Program-made: the position numbers and the translations under genes
The notes under the pieces: generated by a model
Seen by the model: the letters and a program-made list of their open reading frames with translations, nothing else
Told to the model about the DNA's origin: nothing
The model's database searches: none
Part shown: positions 52,377 to 60,604 of the stretch, piece after piece
Numbering within the stretch: the stretch's first letter is position 1
Layout of the letters: the number at the start of each line of letters is the position of its first letter
Assembly (NCBI RefSeq): GCF_040081925.1
Contig: NZ_JBEBMF010000003.1
Span: forward strand, 372,001 to 436,000
Source: Mesorhizobium_K quangtriensis
GTDB lineage: Bacteria > Pseudomonadota > Alphaproteobacteria > Rhizobiales > Rhizobiaceae
Reading direction: 5' to 3'
DNA length: 64,000 nucleotides

Positions 52377-52820
52377 CTACACACCGAAGACGATGGCCGA
52401 CTTCGTTTCCGGCTTAAGCTTGCTCAGGCACGCTTTCGGTTCGATGCCGGCACCGGTGCACTCCGTCGCGTGATTGATCAGCACACGGCTGATCTTCGTG
52501 CAGTCCGTCCCAGAAAGGTCGAAACGCGCGACCTTGGTCTTGCCTGCGGGAAGTTCGTTGAAGTCGAGCACGGTGAGACGGTCGACCACGCCTGTGTTGT
52601 TGAAAAGCGCGATTTCGAACGCTGCCTTGGTTAGTTCAGAGCCGAGATTATTTGTCACCACGAAGGTCAGACGGCATCCCTTGTCGGAGGGCTGCGCCCC
52701 GTTCAGTTCGAGCACGAGGGCGGGTGTGTCGGCCGGCGAAAACTGATCCTGAGCCAGAACGGGCGAAGCCGCGGCGAACAAAGCCGCGGCTGTGATTGTG
52801 GCAGATTGCCTGATGCACAT
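52377..52820 (-). CDS. Small exported protein between hmuR and tonB, function unknown
   Basis: A 147-residue protein with a signal peptide (SATITAAALFAAASPVLAQ) and a beta-rich domain with four cysteines (KGCRLTF, GTDCTKI, ATECTG, KACLSK) that probably form disulphides in the periplasm. Similar small proteins are often found beside TonB-dependent haem receptors in alphaproteobacteria, but their function is unknown. It starts eight bases after the hmuR stop and ends two bases before the tonB GTG, which places it in one transcript. Confidence 0.8.
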   Translation of the reverse strand: MCIRQSATITAAALFAAASPVLAQDQFSPADTPALVLELNGAQPSDKGCRLTFVVTNNLGSELTKAAFEIALFNNTGVVDRLTVLDFNELPAGKTKVARFDLSGTDCTKISRVLINHATECTGAGIEPKACLSKLKPETKSAIVFGV

Positions 52821-52828
52821 CGTAAAGG

Positions 52829-55003
52829 TCAGCTCCCGAACCGCATTGTGGCCGCGAGCTTGAACGATATTCCAGGTTCATAGACGATTGTGGTCGTCGA
52901 GGCATTGAGCGGATTCGTGTAGTTCACGTCGAACAGGTTATCGACGCGCGCATTGAATTTCAGATCGTCGGTTGCCTGGTACGAGGCAAACAGGTTGACC
53001 AGGGTATAGTCCCGCGCAATCGCGTTGCCTGCTGGCGCACCGTTGTACTGCACCTCACCGCCCGCGATCAGCTTGTCGTCGAGAAACTTGAAGCCAAGTT
53101 GCGCGGTGACCTGAGAGGAAGGAATGGTCGACAGGTCCTCACGCTCGCCTTCGTAGGAGATCGTGTGCCCGTCTATGATCGACACCGACAGGCCTCCGAA
53201 GCCCCAACCTGCCTCATAAAAGCTCTCGAGTTCGAAGCCGTTTATCTTGGCATTGGCGAAGTTCTGGTACTGGTAGCAGATAGGCACTGCGGGAATTGGG
53301 AAAACGAACGGACAGGCCGGATTGCCATCGAAGCGCGAAATCGTCGCGCCGCCGATGTAGTCGTCAATGTCGTTGTTGAAGTAAGCAGCTTTCAACCGAA
53401 GGCTGTCATCGGCCTGAAACACGCCGTCGCGGCTGTAGTTCACGCCGAATTCGACGGTACGAGCAGTTTCAGGCTTGAGATCTGGATTGGGTAGGAACGG
53501 GAACACCACGCCATTCGGGTGCAAGCCGCTGATCAGCGTCTCCGAGAGCGACGGCGAACGATAGCCCTCGGCATAGGTACCGTAGACCTGAAGGCCATCC
53601 AGCCCGATCTGCTCGAAAGGCGATACGCCCACCGTGATTCGAGGTGATATCCGGTCACCACTCGCTTCTCCGACATCGCTATCGAGTTTGTAGCTGTCGT
53701 ACCGGAGCGCTCCGACGACTTCGAGCCATTCCCAGGTAAGCTTTTCCTGGACATAGGCACCCGATACGCGCCGTTTTCCTGACGGGGTGTAGATGTCGCT
53801 TCCGCCTTCCGGGCTGGTGGTCACAACATCATCCTGAACCCAGTCGCCGCCATAGGTAAGCTCATGCGCAACGGCGCCAGTGTCGAACCGTGATGTGTTC
53901 CAGAGGTCCAGGCTGGGAGTCTCAACCTGATAAGTGGTCTGCGAACCCGCGGGCACGATGATCGCCGACCCGTCAATCGAACTAAAACGCGGGACGTCCC
54001 TGAGATAGGTTTGGTCCAGGTTTGCCTTGTTGTATGCAACGTTGATATGCAGGTCGAGCCAGCTCTCGTTCTCGTCCTTGATGTTGTAGCGGCCGGTGAA
54101 GGTGTTCTGCCTGCTGTCCAGCTGGTACGTGTCGCCGCTCTCGGTCCAGCTGTCGTCCGATCCGATCCAGCCCAGCTTCAACTCGCTGTTTTCGGTGGGG
54201 CGGATGGATGATTTGAGCATGCCGCTCAGCACGTCGAAACCGCTTCCGGCGACATAGTCGCCATTGCCATCCTTATATTCGTCGTAGTCGCGCCAGACGA
54301 TGTTGCCTAGCACATCGAACGCCTCGCTGAAGCGGTACGCACCGGTCCCGCTGGTTGTCCAACCGTTACCGTTGGTCTCGTATTGGCCTGTGACCGAACC
54401 ACCCCAGGTTTCGCCGTCTCGGAGGAAGTCGTTGGCGTCCTTTGTGTCAAACATGACGACGCCGCCGATCGCTCCGGATCCATAGGTATTCGCAACGGGG
54501 CCGCGGATGACATCGACCTGCTGCACAAGCTCGGGGTCCAGCCAGAACATCGACTGGGTGCCATGACCCGAACGCTGGAAATTCTGCCGCGCACCATCGA
54601 CGATGACGGCTACGCGGCCGAAATCCTGAAGGCCCCTTATGTTGACGCTGGAAGCCGTTCGGTTTGCGTCGGTTTGCATCGTCGTCCCGGGGATGCCAAA
54701 AAGAATGTCCTGGGGTACAGTCGCCATTCGCCGTTCGAGCTGTGCCTGATCCACTTGGCTGGCCGAGGCCATCTGTTCGATCGCGCTTTCGCCGGTCCGG
54801 CTGACGATGGTGATCTTGTCGAGCGCGGTGGTGCCCCGCGCTGTATTGGTCCCTTGCGTCGCTTCGCTAGACGTCTCCGTGCGGACCGTTTTTTCCGTCG
54901 TCGGTTGTGCAGCCTGCTGTGCCCAGCCCGGCTGTGAATCCAACAAGATCGTCATCGCGGCCCCGCCAAGCAGAACCGCCATATTTCGACCGACCATCCC
55001 CAT
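52829..55003 (-). CDS. hmuR: TonB-dependent haem receptor HmuR
   Basis: A 724-residue outer-membrane receptor that takes up haem or haem-protein iron. After a signal peptide (AVLLGGAAMTILLDSQPGWAQ) come the TonB box region (ALDKITIVSRTGE), the plug domain (DILFGIPGTTMQTDANRTAS, INVRGL-like VNIRGLQDFGRVAVIVDGARQ in part) and a 22-strand barrel. The haem receptor motifs include the YRSPSLSETLISG segment (FRAP-like) and NPDLKPETARTVEFG (NPNL-like). The ATG at 55003 is chosen because GGAG lies seven bases upstream; the TTG at 55030 has no site. It heads the leftward operon with tonB and hmuQ. Confidence 0.95.
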   Translation of the reverse strand: MGMVGRNMAVLLGGAAMTILLDSQPGWAQQAAQPTTEKTVRTETSSEATQGTNTARGTTALDKITIVSRTGESAIEQMASASQVDQAQLERRMATVPQDILFGIPGTTMQTDANRTASSVNIRGLQDFGRVAVIVDGARQNFQRSGHGTQSMFWLDPELVQQVDVIRGPVANTYGSGAIGGVVMFDTKDANDFLRDGETWGGSVTGQYETNGNGWTTSGTGAYRFSEAFDVLGNIVWRDYDEYKDGNGDYVAGSGFDVLSGMLKSSIRPTENSELKLGWIGSDDSWTESGDTYQLDSRQNTFTGRYNIKDENESWLDLHINVAYNKANLDQTYLRDVPRFSSIDGSAIIVPAGSQTTYQVETPSLDLWNTSRFDTGAVAHELTYGGDWVQDDVVTTSPEGGSDIYTPSGKRRVSGAYVQEKLTWEWLEVVGALRYDSYKLDSDVGEASGDRISPRITVGVSPFEQIGLDGLQVYGTYAEGYRSPSLSETLISGLHPNGVVFPFLPNPDLKPETARTVEFGVNYSRDGVFQADDSLRLKAAYFNNDIDDYIGGATISRFDGNPACPFVFPIPAVPICYQYQNFANAKINGFELESFYEAGWGFGGLSVSIIDGHTISYEGEREDLSTIPSSQVTAQLGFKFLDDKLIAGGEVQYNGAPAGNAIARDYTLVNLFASYQATDDLKFNARVDNLFDVNYTNPLNASTTTIVYEPGISFKLAATMRFGS

Positions 55004-55125
55004 GTCCCAACTCCAATGCCTGAATTTCAATGCTGGCTGGCATGGAGCTCGCTCGCACTTTCATGGTCCCCGGAATGCTTTAAATGTTGACTCATTTAGT
55101 CCGGTATTGCACTGACTAATAAACA

Positions 55126-55140
55126 TGATTATTCGAGTCA
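55126..55140. promoter_or_regulatory. Candidate iron-responsive (IRO) box for RirA
   Basis: Reads TGA-TTATTCGAG-TCA, an exact TGA-N9-TCA match to the RirA-linked IRO consensus. It lies between divergent hmuR (122 bp away) and hemP (67 bp away) and is part of a larger imperfect dyad from 55113 (TGACT to AGTCA). It can control both promoters. Confidence 0.65.
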
Positions 55141-55207
55141 AGAAATCAAATCACGTTTCAGCCCGGTCGGACAAATCGGCCCAGCCGACATTGGAAAGGA
55201 GCGGATT

Positions 55208-55420
55208 ATGAATACGCATAACCAGAATGATTTCAGGTTCCGGTCACGCCGTCCCGTGCAGGAAGAGCACGTGCAACACTACGCGCCCCCCCGACTGCCA
55301 TCGCGCACTGTTACCAGCGAGTCGCTCTTCAACGGCCTTTATGAAATCGGCATCAACCACGGCGGGTCGCTCTACCGCCTGAAGATCACCCGCCAAGGCA
55401 AGCTCATTCTCAACAAGTAG
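55208..55420 (+). CDS. hemP: Haemin uptake protein HemP (HmuP)
   Basis: A 70-residue protein whose C-terminal half has the HemP signature: SLFNGLYEIGINHGGSLYRL followed by KITRQGKLILNK. In Bradyrhizobium and Sinorhizobium the homologous HmuP is required for expression of the haem receptor gene. It heads hemP-hmuSTUV, divergent from hmuR across an IRO box. An AAAGGAG site precedes the ATG. Confidence 0.95.
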   Translation: MNTHNQNDFRFRSRRPVQEEHVQHYAPPRLPSRTVTSESLFNGLYEIGINHGGSLYRLKITRQGKLILNK

Positions 55421-55431
55421 GCAGTCAGCAT

Positions 55432-56484
55432 ATGGACCAGCGCGTCAAACCCGCACCGCACGAGATCAGGACCGCTCGTGCGGACAACCCCAAGATGCGG
55501 GAACGTGAACTCGCCGCCCAGCTCGGCATCTCCGAAGCCGAGCTTGTGGCGGCGCACTGCGGTGATGGCGTCCAGCGTATCGAGCCGCGCGTCAATGACG
55601 TGCTGCTCGGGCTGGAAGCCGTCGGCGAAGTCTTGGCGCTGACCAGAAACGAGAGCGCGGTCCACGAAAAGATCGGCGTCTACGACAAGGTGCAGGCCGG
55701 CGAGCATGCCGCCCTCGTCCTCGGCGAGCATATCGACCTGCGCATCTTCCCGAAGATATGGGCTCACGGCTTTGCCGTGGAGAAGCGCGACGGCGACGAG
55801 ATCAGGCGTTCCCTGCAGTTCTTCGATGACGCCGGCGATGCAGTTCACAAGGTGCACCTGCGGCCCGCCTCCAACCTCTATGCATATCAAAAGCTCGTTG
55901 CCAGCCTGGTCTCGATCGACCAGTCGCCGACGGTTTCGCTGAAAGGCATCGACACGCCCAAGCCGGCGGGCGAGCCGGGCAGCGCCGAGGAGCTGCGCGA
56001 CCGCTGGAGCTCCATGACGGACGTGCATCAGTTCTTCGGCATGCTGAAGGCGCTCAAGCTCTCGCGTCATCAGGCACTGCGCATGATCGGGGCCGACTAC
56101 GCCTGGGAGCTCGCCGGTGAGAGCCTGGAAACGATGTTCAATCTCGCGGCCTCCAACGGCGTTCCGATCATGTGCTTCGTTGGCAATCGCGGCTGCATCC
56201 AGATTCACTCCGGCCCGGTCTCCAACATCAAGACGATGGGGCCGTGGATCAACGTGCTGGACGAGACCTTCCATCTTCACCTGCGCATGGACCACGTCGT
56301 CGAACTTTGGGCCGTGCGCAAGCCGACCAAGGACGGGCATGTGACGTCGATCGAGGCGTATGACGCGAACCACGAACTGATCATTCAGTTCTTCGGTCAG
56401 CGCCATGAAGGCGAAAGGGAACGCGACGACTGGCGGTTCCTTGCTGAAAATCTGCCGCGCACCCTGTCCCGGACAGCCGCCTGA
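55432..56484 (+). CDS. hmuS: Haemin-degrading/transfer protein HmuS
   Basis: A 350-residue cytoplasmic haem-binding protein of the HemS/ChuS/HmuS family, with two structurally similar halves. Visible conserved parts include an N-terminal helix (RELAAQLGISEAELVAAHCG), VYDKVQAGEH-like core VHEKIGVYDKVQAG, and the second-half DVHQFFGMLKALKLSRHQAL and MCFVGNRGCIQIHSGPV. Members accept haem from the ABC importer and may degrade it. It starts 11 bp after hemP. Confidence 0.95.
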   Translation: MDQRVKPAPHEIRTARADNPKMRERELAAQLGISEAELVAAHCGDGVQRIEPRVNDVLLGLEAVGEVLALTRNESAVHEKIGVYDKVQAGEHAALVLGEHIDLRIFPKIWAHGFAVEKRDGDEIRRSLQFFDDAGDAVHKVHLRPASNLYAYQKLVASLVSIDQSPTVSLKGIDTPKPAGEPGSAEELRDRWSSMTDVHQFFGMLKALKLSRHQALRMIGADYAWELAGESLETMFNLAASNGVPIMCFVGNRGCIQIHSGPVSNIKTMGPWINVLDETFHLHLRMDHVVELWAVRKPTKDGHVTSIEAYDANHELIIQFFGQRHEGERERDDWRFLAENLPRTLSRTAA

Positions 56485-56494
56485 GGAAAGTTCG

Positions 56495-57388
56495 ATGAAG
56501 AGTATGGGTTTGTTCCTGCGGGCGGGCCGCGTCGCGTCGCTCTGTGTTTTGCTGACGGCGGGTTCCAGTCTGGCCGAGGAAGGCCAGACGGTCTTCCAGG
56601 ACAAGTCGCGCATCGCTTCGGTAGGCGGTTCCATCACCGAGATCGTCTATGTGCTCGGCGAGCAGGACAAACTGGTCGCGCGCGATTCGACGAGCACCTA
56701 TCCCGAAGACGCGACCAAACTTCCCGACGTGGGCTACATGCGCGGCCTCTCGCCCGAAGGCGTCCTGTCGGTCAATCCAACCGGCATCCTCCTTCTGGAA
56801 GGCAGCGGGCCGAAGGAGGCGATCGACGTCCTCAAGAAGGCGAGCGTGCCCGTCATCACCGTGCCCGACACCTATGATCATGCAGGCATCCTGGAGAAAA
56901 TCCGCGTCGTCGGCGAGGCGCTCGGCGTTGACCAGAAGGCCTCGGAGCTTTCCGCCGAGGTGGACAAGGACCTCTCGGCGGCCGAACAGTTGACGGCACA
57001 CGTGCCCCAGAAGAAGCGCGTCCTCTTCATTCTGTCGCTGCAGGGCGGCAAGATTCTCGCGGCGGGGGGAAACTCCGCAGCGGATGGCATCATCCAACTT
57101 GCAGGCGGCATCAATGCTGTCGAAGGCTTCGATGGCTACAAGCAACTGACCGACGAGGCCGCGATCGTAGCCAACCCCGATATCATCCTGATGATGGATC
57201 GTGGCGGAGACCACAGCGTCGCCAATGCCGAACTATTCGCGCATCCTGCCATTGCCCCGACGCCGGCAGGGCAGGCGAAGCATGTCGTTCGCATCGACGG
57301 AAGCTATCTGCTCGGCTTTGGCCCGCGCACCGCAGGCGCGATCCGCGATCTCGCGACCGCCCTCTACGGCGACCAGATCAAGGGCTGA
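56495..57388 (+). CDS. hmuT: Haemin ABC transporter substrate-binding protein HmuT
   Basis: A 297-residue periplasmic binding protein of the class III (TroA/BtuF-like) fold with a signal peptide ending SSLAEEG. The N-terminal lobe contains RIASVGGSITEIVYVLGEQDKLVARD with a YPEDATKLPDVGYMRGLSPEGV region, typical of HmuT. It delivers haem to HmuUV. The ATG at 56495 follows AGGAAAG. The hmuU ATG overlaps its end, showing an operon. Confidence 0.95.
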   Translation: MKSMGLFLRAGRVASLCVLLTAGSSLAEEGQTVFQDKSRIASVGGSITEIVYVLGEQDKLVARDSTSTYPEDATKLPDVGYMRGLSPEGVLSVNPTGILLLEGSGPKEAIDVLKKASVPVITVPDTYDHAGILEKIRVVGEALGVDQKASELSAEVDKDLSAAEQLTAHVPQKKRVLFILSLQGGKILAAGGNSAADGIIQLAGGINAVEGFDGYKQLTDEAAIVANPDIILMMDRGGDHSVANAELFAHPAIAPTPAGQAKHVVRIDGSYLLGFGPRTAGAIRDLATALYGDQIKG

Positions 57389-57389
57389 G

Positions 57390-58493
57390 ATGCCTGTCGC
57401 GGTTATTGCCGGCGCAAACGGCGCCAGACGGGAAGCGGCGCCTGCCGGGGATCGCTCATTGCGGGCGCGCGCAGCTATCGGCGCGCTTGCAATCTTGTTG
57501 CTGGCCACGGCGCTTTTCAGCCTTGCCTCTGGTGCGTCCGATGCGTCTGCCTGGGCGGTGGTGCGCGGCTGGCTCTTCGCGTCGTCATCGGCTGATCCGC
57601 TTTCCATGCGCGACAGCATGATCGTCTACGACATCCGTCTGCCGCGCGTGATTCTTGGCGTTCTCGTCGGCGCGGCTCTGGCCGTTTCCGGCGCCGTACT
57701 CCAGGGCCTGTTCCGCAATCCGCTTGCGGACCCCGGCCTCGTCGGCGTTTCGGCGGGTTCGAGCCTCGGCGCGGTCTCTGTTATCGTGCTGGGAGCGACG
57801 GTTCTCTCACCGCTCACCGCCGTCTTCGGCACATTCGCGCTGCCGTTTGCCGCATTCGTCGGCGGACTGGTGACGACCTTCGTCCTTTATCTGATTTCGA
57901 CGCGACAGGGGCGAACCTCCGTCGCCACGATGTTGCTTGCGGGCATCGCGCTCGGTGCGCTTGCGATGGCGCTCACCGGCATTCTGGTCTTTCTGGCTGA
58001 TGACAGGCAGCTGCGCGATCTCACCTTCTGGCAGCTCGGTTCGCTTGCCGGCGCAACATGGCAGAAGATCGCAATGGTTTCGCCAATCATCATTATCGCC
58101 TTACTGGCAACCCCGTTCCTAGCGCGGGGCCTCAACGCATTGGCCCTTGGCGAGGCTGCTGCCAGCCACCTTGGCATCCCAATCCAGCGTCTGAAATATG
58201 TGGCGATCGTTGCGGTGTCGGCGGCGGTCGGGTCATCGGTGGCCGTCAGCGGTGGCATCGGCTTCGTTGGTATCGTGGTGCCACATCTGCTGCGGCTTCT
58301 GATCGGTCCCGACAATCGCTATCTGCTGCCGGCCTCCGCCCTGCTTGGCGCCTGCATGCTGCTGCTTGCCGACGCGGTCAGCCGCACGATCGTCGCGCCC
58401 GCGGAATTGCCGATCGGCATCGTCACTGCGATCGTCGGCGCGCCGTTCTTCCTGTGGATACTCCTGCGCCGACGCGGCGTTCTGGACCTGTAG
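57390..58493 (+). CDS. hmuU: Haemin ABC transporter permease HmuU
   Basis: A 367-residue FecCD-family permease with about ten TM helices, the VYDIRLPRVILGVLVGAALAVSGAV start motif, NPLADPGLVGVSAGSSLGAV, and the cytoplasmic coupling region LGEAAASHLGIPIQRLK. The C-terminal GGIGFVGIVVPHLLRLLIGPD is diagnostic. It moves haem across the inner membrane. The ATG at 57390 overlaps the HmuT stop region (GAGATG), and hmuV begins six bases after its stop. Confidence 0.96.
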   Translation: MPVAVIAGANGARREAAPAGDRSLRARAAIGALAILLLATALFSLASGASDASAWAVVRGWLFASSSADPLSMRDSMIVYDIRLPRVILGVLVGAALAVSGAVLQGLFRNPLADPGLVGVSAGSSLGAVSVIVLGATVLSPLTAVFGTFALPFAAFVGGLVTTFVLYLISTRQGRTSVATMLLAGIALGALAMALTGILVFLADDRQLRDLTFWQLGSLAGATWQKIAMVSPIIIIALLATPFLARGLNALALGEAAASHLGIPIQRLKYVAIVAVSAAVGSSVAVSGGIGFVGIVVPHLLRLLIGPDNRYLLPASALLGACMLLLADAVSRTIVAPAELPIGIVTAIVGAPFFLWILLRRRGVLDL

Positions 58494-58499
58494 GCGACC

Positions 58500-59294
58500 A
58501 TGATCGAAGCGCGCGATATTTCCGTTTCCATCGGCCGCCGCCGGATCATCGGCGGCGTCGATTTCGATGTCCGTCCCGGCGAACTCGTCGCGATGTTGGG
58601 ACCGAACGGTTCCGGAAAAACCACTTTCCTGAAAGCGCTGTCCGGCGAGCTTGCCTACACCGGCCGTATTACCCTCAACGGCTACGATCTCTCGGCAATG
58701 AAGTCGTGGCAGGCAGCGTCTCATCGGGCGGTGCTGCCGCAGTCCACCGCGCTGTCCTTTCCATTCACCGTTCGCGAGATCGTCAAGCTCGGCCTGACTG
58801 GCGGCCGGTCGGGCGCGGTCGCAGGCGAAACGGAACCACTGCCCGAACGCGCGCTTGCACGCGTCGACCTGGAAGGCTTCGCCGGGCGGTTTTATCAGGA
58901 GCTTTCAGGCGGCGAGCAGCAGCGCGTACAGCTTGCCCGCGTTCTCTGTCAGGTCTGGGAGCCTGTGCTCGATGCCGTTCCGCGCTTCCTGTTCCTCGAT
59001 GAACCGGTGTCGAGCCTCGACATCAAGCATCAGCTCATCATCATGAACATTGCGCGCGATTTCGCCGCGCGAGGGGGAGGGGTGGTCGCAATCCTCCATG
59101 ACCTGAACCTGACTGCCATGTTCGCCGACCGGATTTTTGTCATGCACAATGGGCGGCTTGCAGCATCCGGCTCCCCTGATCAGGTGCTCAGGGATGACCT
59201 GATGTCCGAGGTGTTCGAATGCAACCTGAAGGTCGGCGTGCTACCGACGAAGGGCGCTCCGTTCGTGCTCCCGCAATCGGCAGGACTTGGCTGA
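58500..59294 (+). CDS. hmuV: Haemin ABC transporter ATP-binding protein HmuV
   Basis: A 264-residue ABC ATPase with Walker A GPNGSGKTT (34-42), Q-loop LPQSTALSF, signature LSGGEQQRVQLA, Walker B RFLFLDEP and switch His in ILHDLNLTA. It powers haem import through HmuU. It ends the rightward operon and converges with rirA, with only three bases between stops. Confidence 0.97.
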   Translation: MIEARDISVSIGRRRIIGGVDFDVRPGELVAMLGPNGSGKTTFLKALSGELAYTGRITLNGYDLSAMKSWQAASHRAVLPQSTALSFPFTVREIVKLGLTGGRSGAVAGETEPLPERALARVDLEGFAGRFYQELSGGEQQRVQLARVLCQVWEPVLDAVPRFLFLDEPVSSLDIKHQLIIMNIARDFAARGGGVVAILHDLNLTAMFADRIFVMHNGRLAASGSPDQVLRDDLMSEVFECNLKVGVLPTKGAPFVLPQSAGLG

Positions 59295-59297
59295 TAG

Positions 59298-59762
59298 TTA
59301 GCCGGCCAGCGACCTCTGCTCGACCGGCATCTCGATACCGAGAAGGCCGCGCATGCTGGATTTATGAGCGACCAGATCGGCAATCGAATGACGCATCAGC
59401 ACTTCGAAGAACGCATTGAGCGCCTCACGCAATGCCGCGTTCAACGAACAGGAATCGACCAGCGGGCACTCGGTCGCGTCGTTTTCGAAGCACTCCGCCA
59501 TGGCGAAGTTTTCCTCGGTAACGCGCACGACGTCGAACAGGCTGATGTCTTCTGCCGCGCGCCCCAGGCGTACACCGCCGTTGCGGCCACGAACCGTTTC
59601 CACCAGACCGGCCTCGACGAGAGGCTGCAGGATCTTGAACAGGAAAAGCTCGGAGACGGTGTACGCGCTGGCAATCTCCGGGATCCGGCTCAGGCGCCCG
59701 TCATTGGCCGCGCAATACATCAGGATGCGCATGGCGTAGTTTGTCTGTCGTGTAAGCCGCAT
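59298..59762 (-). CDS. rirA: Iron-responsive regulator RirA (Rrf2 family)
   Basis: A 154-residue Rrf2 repressor that senses iron through a Fe-S cluster. The N-terminal winged helix begins MRLTRQTNYAMRILMYCA. The three cluster cysteines C91, C99 and C105 (ECFENDATECPLVDSC) have the spacing of rhizobial RirA. In iron-replete cells it represses uptake genes at IRO boxes; one such box lies between hmuR and hemP 3 kb away. Its own promoter region carries candidate ICE (Irr) and IRO-like sites, so it is probably under Irr and possibly its own control. Confidence 0.93.
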   Translation of the reverse strand: MRLTRQTNYAMRILMYCAANDGRLSRIPEIASAYTVSELFLFKILQPLVEAGLVETVRGRNGGVRLGRAAEDISLFDVVRVTEENFAMAECFENDATECPLVDSCSLNAALREALNAFFEVLMRHSIADLVAHKSSMRGLLGIEMPVEQRSLAG

Positions 59763-59810
59763 TTAGCAAACCTCGGCGGATATCGTGTTCGCCCCTATAT
59801 GGCCCATTTC

Positions 59811-59826
59811 TTAGAACAATTCCAGA
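59811..59826. promoter_or_regulatory. Candidate ICE (Irr) box upstream of rirA
   Basis: TTAGAA-CAA-TTCCAGA resembles the Irr iron-control element TTTAGAA-N3-TTCTAAA, with mismatches in the second half. It lies about 50 bp upstream of the rirA start. Irr repression of rirA under low iron is known in Rhizobium; the site here is assigned by pattern. Confidence 0.5.
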
Positions 59827-59844
59827 CAAGGCGCCATATCAACT

Positions 59845-59859
59845 TGATTAGTTTAGTCT
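59845..59859. promoter_or_regulatory. IRO-like site upstream of rirA
   Basis: TGA-TTAGTTTAG-TCT, one base from TGA-N9-TCA. Located about 85 bp before the rirA start, between rirA and the divergent GNAT gene. It could allow RirA autoregulation, but the one-base mismatch makes this weak. Confidence 0.3.
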
Positions 59860-59957
59860 AGTTTTGTCGACGCCCCTTGCTTTTCATGTTGCGGCGCACA
59901 ATATTTTGCGTGCCAAGGAGGTCGGCGACTCGGGGAGGAACCCACGAGGACTACGAC

Positions 59958-60545
59958 ATGCGACAGCCAGCAGAACGGATTGTCGGCAAAAAAGGCGACA
60001 TCAGGCAGTTGCGGCCCTCGGATTTGCCGCGCTTCAGGGATCACCTGCTTCGGCTCGATCAGGAGAGCCGGCGTGACCGTTTCAACGGCGCGACCGACGA
60101 CTCGTTCCTGGATACCTACGCTAGGCGTTGTTTCACCGATGGCACGACAGTTGTCGGCTACATCGAAAACGAACAAGTTGTGGGTGCCGCCGAAATCCAC
60201 GAGCGGCCCGAGGACGAAGAGCCGACGGCCGAAATCGCTTTCAGCGTCGAGCGACCATTCCAGAATCGCGGCATTGGCGGGCGTCTGTTCGAGAGGCTGA
60301 TCGTCCATGCGCTGGCGCTTGGCTATTTGAAACTTCGGGTTACGACTCACGCCCAGAACGCGGCGATGAAAACTCTGGCGCGCCACTTCGACGCCACGCT
60401 GAAATTCGAGGAAGGCGAGGCTGTCGGCCTCATTGAACTCGATCCCATGCTGGAGCCGGGTCTGCGTCGGTCGGCGAGGGTTTTCTCGCGATCGGCCTCC
60501 GGTCTTCTTGAGCCGAAACAGCGGCTGGCCGCCACCGTGGATTGA
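59958..60545 (+). CDS. GNAT-family N-acetyltransferase
   Basis: A 195-residue acetyltransferase. The acetyl-CoA-binding region is FQNRGIGGRLFERLIVHALALG (motif A), preceded by VVGAAEIHERP and EIAFSVE. The N-terminal IRQLRPSDLPRFRDHLLRL is typical of GNATs that act on proteins or small molecules; the substrate is unknown. The C-terminal tail (about 30 residues) is Arg/Ser-rich and not part of the fold. It starts at ATG 59958, divergent from rirA. Confidence 0.88.
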   Translation: MRQPAERIVGKKGDIRQLRPSDLPRFRDHLLRLDQESRRDRFNGATDDSFLDTYARRCFTDGTTVVGYIENEQVVGAAEIHERPEDEEPTAEIAFSVERPFQNRGIGGRLFERLIVHALALGYLKLRVTTHAQNAAMKTLARHFDATLKFEEGEAVGLIELDPMLEPGLRRSARVFSRSASGLLEPKQRLAATVD

Positions 60546-60604
60546 GTGGCGATCAAAATCCCTATCTACGTATCAGGATATCCTGAATCCGCAGAGAGGG
60601 CCTG

